From contig NZ_CP157484.1 of assembly GCF_045348435.1 (NCBI RefSeq), positions 372,001-436,000 on the forward strand: a stretch of 64,000 nucleotides of DNA, written 5' to 3'. The notes under the pieces were generated by a model. That model saw only the letters and a program-made list of their open reading frames with translations, ran no database searches and was not told the origin of the DNA. The position numbers and the translations under genes were made by a program. Origin of the DNA: Alsobacter sp045348435 (lineage in GTDB: Bacteria > Pseudomonadota > Alphaproteobacteria > Rhizobiales > Beijerinckiaceae). Shown here one piece after another: positions 1-7,260 of this stretch; within the stretch, counting starts at the first letter, position 1, and the number at the start of each line of letters is the position of its first letter.

Positions 1-99
1 ATCGAGTTCGCCAGCCAGCTGCCGAAGACGAATGTCGGCAAGGTCCTGCGCCGCGCCTTGCGCGACGAGCCGCCCCCGCCTGAGTCCGACGCCGCCTAG
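1..99 (+). CDS. AMP-forming acyl-CoA synthetase/ligase, C-terminal end (partial)
   Basis: Only the last 32 codons are inside the window. The tail contains PKTNVGKVLRR, the A10 motif of the ANL superfamily (acyl-CoA synthetases and adenylation domains); the Lys of the GK pair is the residue that normally catalyses adenylate formation. This establishes the family but not the substrate. The gene reads towards the following minus-strand gene and their stop codons overlap by 4 bases, so it is not in one transcript with the carrier-protein operon that starts at 1340, although an acyl activating enzyme beside a carrier protein may be meaningful. The upstream part must be seen to judge chain-length specificity. 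Confidence 0.8.
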   Translation: MEFASQLPKTNVGKVLRRALRDEPPPPESDAA

Positions 100-1028
100 G
101 GGCGGGTCGGCGAGCCCAGCACGACCCGCGGCCGAAAGGCCTCGGCCCCGGCCGGCGCGGAGCTCTTGGCGAAGACGGAGGATCGCGCCGGCGTCACCAC
201 GATCGCGTTGGCGTTGGCCACGTCCGCCCCCGACCGGCTCGCCACCTGGATCGCGCCGGCCGCGCGCGCCAGCTCCTGGTGGAAGGTGAAGCCCAGCATC
301 CGGTCGGCCTGCGCCAGGGTGGTGCGCGGCACGGCGCCCGGGGCGGCGATGTCGCGCAGCTGCGACGTCTTCAGCGGCGTCCCGGGCCGCGCCGTGCTGG
401 CGACCACGCTCGCCCCGGTCTCGTGCACGATCAGGTCGCCGGCCCGCAGGGTCGGATCGAGCAGCAGCCTCGCCGCCCATTCCGCATAGGAGGAGGGCTT
501 GCGGCAACCGCAGGCCGGGATGCTGGCCTTGCGATAGGCGAACGCCCTGGCGGTCTCCGAATAGCTCTGCCCGCTGCCGCTGACGGCGGCGTCGATCCCG
601 CCGCCGCGGCTGCGGAACACCTCCACCTGCGCGCCCGGGCACGCCATGGAGCAAAGCTCCGTCTCGGCGGCCCGCCCCCCGCCCGCCGGCAGGGGAAAGT
701 AGTAGCCGTCGCATTCGCGCACGCAGTAGGCCTGCCCGCCCGTCCCGATGGTCACCACGCGCGCCGCGCCATGGCGGGTCGGCGCGTCCACGCGGGACAG
801 GCCGCCCGATCCGCCGAGCGGGCGGGAGCCGCGCGGGGTCGGCGAAAACAGGATCGGCGGCGGCGGCGCGACGCGGTCATAGGTCGGCGGACGGGGAGGG
901 GACCTGTCGCCGAACAAAAGGTCGAACAGCCCGGCCGCCTGTGCGGGCGAGCCTGCCGCCGCGACGGCGAGCAGCGCCGCGCAGGCGGTTCTCCGGATGG
1001 CGCCGATGAGCGTGAGGGACTGTGTCAC
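96..1028 (-). CDS. DUF2865 family exported protein
   Basis: A 310-residue protein of the DUF2865 family, which is common in Hyphomicrobiales and has no known function. The N-terminus carries a signal peptide (hydrophobic core CAALLAVAAAG, then AxA cleavage near AQA), followed by a Pro-rich stretch and a Cys-containing core: YCVRECDGYYFPL, then LCSMACPG, then PACGCRK. Six to seven cysteines suggest disulfides in the periplasm. I chose the GTG at 1028 because a strong AGGAG sits five bases before it and the signal peptide then begins correctly; an upstream ATG at 1070 would give 324 residues without a ribosome binding site. It is convergent with the acyl-CoA synthetase gene. The C-terminal third looks low in conserved features. 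Confidence 0.75.
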   Translation of the reverse strand: MTQSLTLIGAIRRTACAALLAVAAAGSPAQAAGLFDLLFGDRSPPRPPTYDRVAPPPPILFSPTPRGSRPLGGSGGLSRVDAPTRHGAARVVTIGTGGQAYCVRECDGYYFPLPAGGGRAAETELCSMACPGAQVEVFRSRGGGIDAAVSGSGQSYSETARAFAYRKASIPACGCRKPSSYAEWAARLLLDPTLRAGDLIVHETGASVVASTARPGTPLKTSQLRDIAAPGAVPRTTLAQADRMLGFTFHQELARAAGAIQVASRSGADVANANAIVVTPARSSVFAKSSAPAGAEAFRPRVVLGSPTRP

Positions 1029-1339
1029 GGGAGCTCCTGTCCTTCCCGCATGCCACAGCCCGAACCGCATCTCAGCCTTTACTCCTCCTTAACCCTAACG
1101 GCCCCGACACCCTGTTTGCGCGCGAAAGTTGCAATGACAGCAACGGCACGCGAGTGCAGTCCGGCGTCGCCGCTTAGGTGTCCCCGGACGGCACGAAACG
1201 GAGGCCGAAAGGTCTCGAAACCGAACAGGCGCAACACGGACGGCAGAGAACGAAACACCTGCGGATCTTCACCAAGCTTTCGGATGAAATCCCCGTTTCG
1301 GTCCCCGCCTTCGACAGATCACGTGAGAAAGGGCGACAC
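1029..1339. promoter_or_regulatory. Divergent intergenic region upstream of the carrier-protein operon
   Basis: About 310 bases between two divergent genes. I see no convincing ORF or RNA. Several CGAAA-containing short motifs occur (around 1122, 1194, 1206, 1216 and 1251) but without regular spacing. The only clear signal is the AAAGGG ribosome binding site six bases before the carrier protein ATG. The promoter of the six-gene operon must be here or just upstream, but I cannot place -35/-10 boxes with confidence. Confidence 0.35.
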
Positions 1340-1603
1340 ATGAGCGAGGCGATCCGGAACACCATCGTGGAGATCATCGCGGAGACCGGCCGGCTGCCGG
1401 TCGCGGTCGAGACGCTGGCCGACGATGCGGACCTTTATCAGGCGGGGCTGACGTCTTTCGCGTCGGTGCAGCTGATGCTGGCCATCGAGGACCGGTTCGG
1501 GGTCGAGTTCCCCGATCGCTACCTGAACCGCCGCTCCTTCGCGAGCATCGACGCCATCGGCCAGGTGGTCGGCGAGCTGCTCGCCCAGAGGGAGGCGGCC
1601 TGA
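1340..1603 (+). CDS. Acyl/aminoacyl carrier protein (phosphopantetheine-binding)
   Basis: An 87-residue carrier protein. The segment AGLTSFASVQLM is the 4'-phosphopantetheine attachment site, with Ser39 in the place of the Ser in the usual DSL motif; the helix after it (LAIEDRFGVEFP) and the C-terminal helix fit the four-helix ACP fold. The start at 1340 is preceded by AAAGGG; an upstream in-frame extension to 1178 has no carrier homology. It is the first gene of a tightly packed operon and overlaps the next gene as TGATG. Standalone carriers next to seryl-tRNA-synthetase-like ligases are the known amino acid acceptors of those ligases, so this protein probably carries an amino acid as a thioester rather than a fatty acid. 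No phosphopantetheinyl transferase is visible in the window. Confidence 0.9.
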   Translation: MSEAIRNTIVEIIAETGRLPVAVETLADDADLYQAGLTSFASVQLMLAIEDRFGVEFPDRYLNRRSFASIDAIGQVVGELLAQREAA

Positions 1604-2841
1604 TGTCGTACGAGAACGCGTCGGCCCTGCGCATCGCAGCCGCCGAAGACCATCTCCATCCCGCGCAGGCCGAGGCCGACCGCCAGCTCGCCGTCCTGCG
1701 CCGCGCGCGCCGGGTCGCCGACGTCGCGGCCCGCCACGCCGACGCGGTCGACGCCGAGGCCCGCTTCCCGGCCGAGGCCGTCGACGCCATGAAGGCCGAG
1801 GGCCTGCTCGGCCTGATGATCCCGGCCGAATTCGGCGGCGGCGGCGCCACCCTGGCGGACGTGGCCTCCGTCTGCGGCCAGATCGCCCTCGGCTGCTCGG
1901 CCGCCGCGATGGTCTACGCCATGCACCAGATCAAGGTCTCCAGCCTGATCTCGCACGGCATGGACAGCCCTTGGCACCGCTCCTTCATGCGCCGCGTCGC
2001 GACCGAGCAGCTGCTGATCGCCTCGGCCACCACCGAGGCCGGGATCGGCGGAGACCTGCGCAACTCCATCTGCGCCATCGAGCAGGACGGCGGGTTGTTC
2101 CGCCTCGCCAAGGACGCCAGCGTCATCTCCTATGCGCTGCAGGCCGACGCCATCATGGCCACCGCCCGCCGCAACCCGGACGCGCCGTCCTCCGACCAGG
2201 TCATGGCGGTCCTGACCGCAGACCAGTACACGCTGCGCAAGACGGGCGGCTGGAACACGCTCGGGATGCGCGGCACCTGCTCGGACGGGTTCAGGCTCGA
2301 GGCGAACGCCGCCATCGAGCAGGTCATCCCCAAGCCCTTCGCGGAGATCGCCGCCCAGTCCATGCTGGTGCACTCGCACCTGCTTTGGGGCAGCGTCTGG
2401 CAGGGCGTGGCCGCCGCGGCGCTGTCGCGGGCGCAGTCCTACGTCCGCTCCGAGGCGCGGCGCAGGCCGGACATGACGCCCCCCTGCGCCGTGCACCTGG
2501 CCGAAGCGGCCGGCAAGCTGCAGGCCATGCAGGCGACCATCGGCTCCGCCCTGCGGCGTTACGAGGCCGCCCGCCACGAGGCCGACGAGCTCTCCTCGAT
2601 GGGGTTCGCGGTGGCGATCAACAACGTCAAGCTCGTGTGTTCGCGCACCGCCGTGGAGGTCTGCCAGACCGCCCTGCAGGTGTGCGGAATCCACGGCTAC
2701 AAGAACGACACGCCGTTCAGCGTGGGCCGCTTCCTCAGGGACGCGCTTTCCGCGCCGCTGATGATCAGCAACGACCGGATCCTGGGCTCCACCGCCACGA
2801 TGCTGCTGGTGTCCCGTCTCGAAACCAATTTCGCGGGGTAA
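1603..2841 (+). CDS. Acyl-CoA dehydrogenase-like flavoprotein of the carrier-protein operon
   Basis: A 412-residue protein with the acyl-CoA dehydrogenase fold: N-terminal helical domain (EGLLGLMIPAEFGGGG near 70), middle beta domain, and a C-terminal helical bundle ending in QVCGIHGYKNDTPFSVGRFLRDA. FAD binding is expected from the family. The canonical catalytic Glu, which lies seven residues after the RDA motif (as in IYEG of ordinary members), is absent: the corresponding segment is RDALSAPLMISND, with Ile388 at that position. I also see no Glu at the alternative position used by isovaleryl-CoA dehydrogenase. The substrate is probably the carrier-bound amino acid rather than a CoA ester, because the gene is coupled to the carrier gene (TGATG overlap) and to the ligase. 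It could be an oxidase, a hydroxylase-like variant or a dehydrogenase with a different base. Confidence 0.82.
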   Translation: MSYENASALRIAAAEDHLHPAQAEADRQLAVLRRARRVADVAARHADAVDAEARFPAEAVDAMKAEGLLGLMIPAEFGGGGATLADVASVCGQIALGCSAAAMVYAMHQIKVSSLISHGMDSPWHRSFMRRVATEQLLIASATTEAGIGGDLRNSICAIEQDGGLFRLAKDASVISYALQADAIMATARRNPDAPSSDQVMAVLTADQYTLRKTGGWNTLGMRGTCSDGFRLEANAAIEQVIPKPFAEIAAQSMLVHSHLLWGSVWQGVAAAALSRAQSYVRSEARRRPDMTPPCAVHLAEAAGKLQAMQATIGSALRRYEAARHEADELSSMGFAVAINNVKLVCSRTAVEVCQTALQVCGIHGYKNDTPFSVGRFLRDALSAPLMISNDRILGSTATMLLVSRLETNFAG

Positions 2842-2845
2842 TCCA

Positions 2846-3754
2846 ATGGACGCTCAAGTCACGCTGCTCGACCAGCTCTTCGACGCCGGCCTGCTCATCG
2901 ACACCGGCGTGGACGGCCTCTACGGCCGCAGCGGCCTGTTCGAGGACGTCATCGCGCGCTTCGACGCGCTGATTACGTCCTTCGGGGGCCAGGACGGGGC
3001 CGAGGTGGTCCGCTTCCCGCCCGGCATGAACCGCGCCCATTTCGAGCGCAGCGGCTACCTGAAGAGCTTCCCGCAGCTCGCCGGCACCGTGCACTGCTTC
3101 TGCGGCGACGACGGCGCACACTCCAACCTGCTCCAGTGCCTGGAGACGGGAGCCGACTGGTCCGCCGACCAGCAGATCTCCGACGTCGTGCTGACGCCGG
3201 CCGCCTGCTATCCGCTCTACCCGATGGCGGCCAAGCGCGGCGCGCTGCCGGCGCAGGGCCGGCTCTTCGACCTCATGTCCTACTGCTTCCGGCATGAGCC
3301 CTCGCGCGATCCCGCCCGCATGCAGATGTTCCGGATGCGCGAATATGTCCGCATGGGCACGCAGGACGAGGTCATCGCCTTCCGCAAGACTTGGCTCGAG
3401 CGAGGCCGCGAGCTGATCGGGCGCCTCGATCTGCCCTTCGAGGTGGACGTGGCCAACGATCCGTTCTTCGGCCGCGCCGGCCGCATGATGGCCAACAGCC
3501 AGCGCGACCAGGGCCTCAAATTCGAGCTGCTCGTCCCGGTCAACAGCGCCGTCAATCCCACCGCCTGCCTCAGCTTCAACTACCACCAGGACCATTTCGG
3601 CTCGGTATGGGGCCTGAAGACGGCGTCCGGGGAGGTCGCCCACACCGCCTGCGTGGGCTTCGGCATGGAGCGCGTCGCGCTGGCGCTGTTCCGCCATCAC
3701 GGCGTCGACGTCGAGACCTGGCCGGCGTCCGTCCGCGCCGCGCTCTGGGGATGA
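2846..3754 (+). CDS. Amino acid--[carrier protein] ligase (class II aminoacyl-tRNA synthetase-like)
   Basis: A 302-residue homologue of the catalytic core of atypical seryl-tRNA synthetase that lacks a tRNA-binding domain. Members characterised in Bradyrhizobium and Agrobacterium activate glycine or alanine with ATP and transfer it to the phosphopantetheine of a small carrier protein. Three expected zinc ligands are visible: Cys121 (PAACYPLYP), Glu166 (FRMREYV) and Cys269 (HTACVGFGMER). They are spaced exactly as in the Bradyrhizobium enzyme. Motif 2 (FRHEPS...R165-E166) and motif 3 (GFGMER, Arg276) are intact, so it should be active. It lies four bases after the flavoprotein gene and overlaps the DUF1839 gene as ATGA. 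The amino acid specificity cannot be read safely from sequence; Gly or Ala is the family precedent. Confidence 0.93.
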   Translation: MDAQVTLLDQLFDAGLLIDTGVDGLYGRSGLFEDVIARFDALITSFGGQDGAEVVRFPPGMNRAHFERSGYLKSFPQLAGTVHCFCGDDGAHSNLLQCLETGADWSADQQISDVVLTPAACYPLYPMAAKRGALPAQGRLFDLMSYCFRHEPSRDPARMQMFRMREYVRMGTQDEVIAFRKTWLERGRELIGRLDLPFEVDVANDPFFGRAGRMMANSQRDQGLKFELLVPVNSAVNPTACLSFNYHQDHFGSVWGLKTASGEVAHTACVGFGMERVALALFRHHGVDVETWPASVRAALWG

Positions 3755-4779
3755 GGTCCGTCATGGCGGCGAATGCGAACCTGCTCCTGAATGCGGCGGC
3801 GGCCGCGGTCGGCCCGGCGATCCCGGTCGCCGACGGCGGCCGCCATCCGCTGCACGCTCCCGAGCGCAACTGGCCGGAGACCAACTGTTCGGTCGATCTC
3901 TGGATCGAGCTCCTCGGGGCGCTGGGCCGCGACCCCGCCGCCGCCATGGCCTTCACGGTGACGCAGGATTTCGAAGGCGACCAGTTCACCTTCTTCAAGA
4001 TCCCCGTGGAGGACCTCGAGGCCCTTCACGGCGTCGTCCTGCAGGAGCTGTCCATCTTCGACCGGCTGGAGGGCCACGTCGCCGAGCAGCTCGGCCGGGG
4101 CAGGGTGGTGCTGATCGAGGTGGACGGCTTCTATCTTCCCGACACGTTCGGGGTCTCGTACCGGACGGAGCACACCAAGACCACGATCGGGGTCAATCTC
4201 CTCGACGAAGAGAGCCGGACGATCGGCTACTTCCACAACGCCGGCTATTTCCGCCTGGAGGGCGAGGACTTCGACGGCGTCCTCGGCCGCCTGCCGGGCC
4301 AGCGCGGCGACGCGACGCTGTTCCCCTATGTGGAGTTCGTGAAGCCGGACCGGCCGGCGCTGGAGGGCGCGCGCCTGCGCGCGGCGGCGGTGGACCTGCT
4401 GCGGCGGCATCTGGCCCGCGCGCCCGCGTCCAACCCGGTGCTGGCCTGGAAGCGCCGTTTCCGCGCCCAGCTGGAGTGCGTGGCCGCGCGCGATCCGGCC
4501 TTCTTCCACAAATACGCCTTCAACACCGCCCGCCAGCTCGGGGCCAATTTCGAGCTGCTGGCCAGCCATCTGGACTGGCTCGCGGACCAGGGCGAGGCCG
4601 GCCTCGACGCCCCGCGCGACGCCGCCATGCGCATCGCAGTCGGCGCCAAGACGCTGCAGTTCAACATGGCCCGCGCCGTCGCGCGCCGCCGCTTCGAGGG
4701 CGTCGAGGCGCCGCTCGACGATCTCGCGGCCGCCTGGGACGCCTGCGTCCCGGTCCTCGCCCGGCGCTTCGGGGCCTGA
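3751..4779 (+). CDS. DUF1839 family protein, probable cysteine-dependent aminoacyl transferase
   Basis: A 342-residue DUF1839 protein, a family that co-occurs with amino acid:carrier protein ligases but has no assigned activity. The start overlaps the ligase stop (ATGA). My own reading is a papain-like transglutaminase/acyltransferase fold resembling the BtrH N-terminal domain. Early on there is ETNCSVDLWIELL, with Cys46 at a helix start. Later comes RVVLIEVDGFYLPD (Asp125), then YRTEHTKTTIGV (His141), then GYFHNAGY. BtrH of butirosin biosynthesis uses this arrangement to move an amino acyl group from a carrier protein to an aminoglycoside. By analogy this protein may transfer the loaded amino acid to an acceptor. 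The C-terminal half (180-342) is helical and unassigned. Family confidence is good; the function is inference. Confidence 0.82.
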   Translation: MRSVMAANANLLLNAAAAAVGPAIPVADGGRHPLHAPERNWPETNCSVDLWIELLGALGRDPAAAMAFTVTQDFEGDQFTFFKIPVEDLEALHGVVLQELSIFDRLEGHVAEQLGRGRVVLIEVDGFYLPDTFGVSYRTEHTKTTIGVNLLDEESRTIGYFHNAGYFRLEGEDFDGVLGRLPGQRGDATLFPYVEFVKPDRPALEGARLRAAAVDLLRRHLARAPASNPVLAWKRRFRAQLECVAARDPAFFHKYAFNTARQLGANFELLASHLDWLADQGEAGLDAPRDAAMRIAVGAKTLQFNMARAVARRRFEGVEAPLDDLAAAWDACVPVLARRFGA

Positions 4780-4782
4780 CCC

Positions 4783-7260
4783 ATGGCCCGGATCCACGCG
4801 GCGGCAGGCATGGCGCCCCGGCCCCTGGACGGCTGGGAGCTCGCCGTCACGGAGCCGGGCGAGGCCGCCTCGCCCGCGCATCTCGGCCGCGACCTCGACT
4901 GGATCCCCGCCGCCGCGCCCGGGACGGCGGCCGCCGCCCTTCAGGCCTCCGGACGTTGGAGCTTCGAGGCTCCCGTCAGGCTGCACGACAAGGACGTCTG
5001 GTTCCGCGCCCGGCTGAACGGCTCCGGCCCCGACACCCTGCGCTTCGAGGGCCTCGCCACACTGGCGGAGGTCTGGCTGGACGATGTCAGGATCCTGCAG
5101 TCGGACAACATGTACCTCGCCCACGAGGTGAATGTGGACCTCGCCGGGGAGCACGTCCTCGCGGTCGTCTGCCGCGCCATCGCAGGGCGCGTCGCCCAGA
5201 CCCGCCCGCGCCCGCGCTGGCGCTCGGCCATGATCGCCGGCGACGGATTGCGCAGCCTGCGTACGACGCTGCTCGGCCACATGCCGGGCTGGTGCCCGCC
5301 CGTCGACGTCGTCGGCCCGTGGCGGCCCGTCACCCGCCTCCGGCGCGCGGATGGAGTCAGGGTGCTGCACGCCGATCTTCGCGCCGTCCCCGAGGGCCGC
5401 GGCGGCCGCATCGTGGTCACGCTCGACTGCGACATGGACGCGGCCGACGCGCCGCCCGCCGTCCTGATCGGGGCCGGAGCCGAGGCGCCGCTGCGCTGGA
5501 CCGCCCCGGGCCGCCTGGAAGGCGAGGTGCGTCTGGCCGAGGTCGAGCGCTGGGCCCCCAACGGCTACGGCGCGCAGCCGCTCTACGACGTCCGCGTCCG
5601 CATCGGCGAGAGCCTGATCGGCCTCGGCCGGGTCGGCTTCCGCACCATTGAGCTGGACGCCGGGCCGGACGGCCGGGGCTTCGCGCTTCGCGTCAACGGC
5701 CAGCCCGTCTTCTGCCGCGGCGCCTCGTGGACGCCCCCCGACATCGTCGGCCTCCAGGGCGGGGCGGATCTCTACCGGCCCCTGCTCGAACAGGCCCGAG
5801 ACGCGGGCGTGACGATGCTGCGCGTCAGCGGCGTCACGCTCTACGAGGCCGACGCCTTCTACGAGCTCTGTGACGAATTCGGCATCCTGGTCTGGCAGGA
5901 CTTCATGTTCGCCAACCTGGACTATCCGACGGGCGACCCGGCTTTCGCGGCGAGCGTCGCCGAGGAGGCGCGCCAGTTCCTCTCCCGCACGCAGGCCTCG
6001 CCCTGCCTCGCCGTGCTCTGCGGCGGCAGCGAGATCGCCCAGCAGGCCGCCATGCTGGGCTACCCGGCGGAGGCCTGGTCGGGCCCGCTCACGCACGAGA
6101 TCCTGCCCGCCGCCGCGGCGGCGCTCCGGCCGGACGCCCTCTACGTGGCCAATTCGCCGTGGGGCGGCGATCTGCCCTTCTGCGCCGACGCCGGCGTGAC
6201 CCACTATTACGGCGTCGGCGCCTATCGGCGTCCGCTGGAGGACGCCAGGCGCGCCGGCGTGCGCTTCGCCTCCGAGTGCCTCGCCTTCGCCAACCTGCCG
6301 GACGCCGCCACCCTGGAGCGGCTGCTGCCCGTGCCCGCCGTCCACCACCCGCGCTGGAAGGAGCGCACTCCGCGCGACGTCGGCGCGAGCTGGGATTTCG
6401 AGGACGTCCGGGACCACTATCTCGGCCTGCTCTACGGCGTCGAGCCGGCCCGGCTGCGGAGCGAGGATCCGGAGCGCTACGCCGACCTGTCGCGCGCGGT
6501 CGTCGCCGAGGTCATGGAGGCGACCTTCGCCGAATGGCGCCGCCCCGGCTCGCCCACGGGCGGCGGCCTCGTCTGGTTCTGGCGCGACCTGTGGCCCGGC
6601 GCCGGCTGGGGCGTCATCGATTCCACGGGCGAACCGAAATCCGCCTACTGGGCCCTCAGGCGCGCCTTCCGGCCGACGCGAGTGTCCCTCACCGACGAGG
6701 GCGTCAACGGCCTCGCCCTCCACCTCGTCAACGACGCCCCCCGGGCGCTCGACGTCGTCGTGTCCTTCGCCTGCCTGCGCGACGGCGCCGTCCCGGTCGC
6801 GCGCGGCGAGGCGCGCCTCACGCTGGACCCCGGCTCGGCCCGGACGCTCTCCTCGGCGGCCTTGCTGGGGAGTTTCTTCGACGTCGGCTACGCCTACCGG
6901 TTCGGCCCGCCCTCGCACGACGTCTGCGTCGCCGCCCTGGCCGACGCCGCCTCGGGCGCGGTCATCGCCGAGGCCTTTCATTTTCCGCTGGGCCGCGGTT
7001 CGGCGCGCCTGCCGGTCTCCATCGCGGCCCGCGCCGAGCAGGACGGGGAGGGGTGGTCGCTCGTCCTCTCCGCCGACCGGCTGGCCCAGTCCGTCCACAT
7101 CGTCGACCAGGGCTACCGCCCGGAGGACGACTGGTTTCACCTGGCGCCCGGACGCGAGAAGCGCGTGCGGCTGCGGCCGCGCTCGGCCGGGCAGGGGCCT
7201 CCCTCGGGCCGGGTCCTGGCCGTGAACGCGTCCTCCTCCTTCTCCTACCGGACATGCTGA
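4783..7260 (+). CDS. Glycoside hydrolase family 2 (beta-mannosidase-like)
   Basis: An 825-residue GH2-type enzyme. An N-terminal sugar-binding jelly roll is recognisable (LRFEGLATLAEVWLDDVRI, then HEVNVDL near 110-125). It is followed by an immunoglobulin-like domain and the TIM barrel (FCRGASWTPPDIVGL, LCDEFGILVWQDFMFANLDYP). The acid/base Glu417 is in CGGSEIAQ and the nucleophile Glu498 is in FASECLAFANLP, matching the positions used by beta-mannosidases and related exo-beta-glycosidases, so it should be catalytic. No signal peptide is seen, so it acts in the cytoplasm. Three bases separate it from DUF1839 and it overlaps the next gene by TGATG, which makes it a component of the carrier-protein pathway. 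It might trim, or act in reverse on, a glycoside that receives the amino acid. The sugar is unknown. Confidence 0.85.
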   Translation: MARIHAAAGMAPRPLDGWELAVTEPGEAASPAHLGRDLDWIPAAAPGTAAAALQASGRWSFEAPVRLHDKDVWFRARLNGSGPDTLRFEGLATLAEVWLDDVRILQSDNMYLAHEVNVDLAGEHVLAVVCRAIAGRVAQTRPRPRWRSAMIAGDGLRSLRTTLLGHMPGWCPPVDVVGPWRPVTRLRRADGVRVLHADLRAVPEGRGGRIVVTLDCDMDAADAPPAVLIGAGAEAPLRWTAPGRLEGEVRLAEVERWAPNGYGAQPLYDVRVRIGESLIGLGRVGFRTIELDAGPDGRGFALRVNGQPVFCRGASWTPPDIVGLQGGADLYRPLLEQARDAGVTMLRVSGVTLYEADAFYELCDEFGILVWQDFMFANLDYPTGDPAFAASVAEEARQFLSRTQASPCLAVLCGGSEIAQQAAMLGYPAEAWSGPLTHEILPAAAAALRPDALYVANSPWGGDLPFCADAGVTHYYGVGAYRRPLEDARRAGVRFASECLAFANLPDAATLERLLPVPAVHHPRWKERTPRDVGASWDFEDVRDHYLGLLYGVEPARLRSEDPERYADLSRAVVAEVMEATFAEWRRPGSPTGGGLVWFWRDLWPGAGWGVIDSTGEPKSAYWALRRAFRPTRVSLTDEGVNGLALHLVNDAPRALDVVVSFACLRDGAVPVARGEARLTLDPGSARTLSSAALLGSFFDVGYAYRFGPPSHDVCVAALADAASGAVIAEAFHFPLGRGSARLPVSIAARAEQDGEGWSLVLSADRLAQSVHIVDQGYRPEDDWFHLAPGREKRVRLRPRSAGQGPPSGRVLAVNASSSFSYRTC

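Noticed and set aside
1122..1256. Several CGAAA motifs before the carrier-protein operon, considered as a regulator array
   Set aside because: Spacing is irregular (12, 10 and 35 bases) and the motif is short; chance occurrence is likely.
3697..7140. 1147-codon open frame on the minus strand across DUF1839 and GH2 genes
   Set aside because: It is antisense to two well-supported genes. Its translation is Gly/Arg/Glu/Ala-rich without domains, as expected for a shadow frame in GC-rich DNA.
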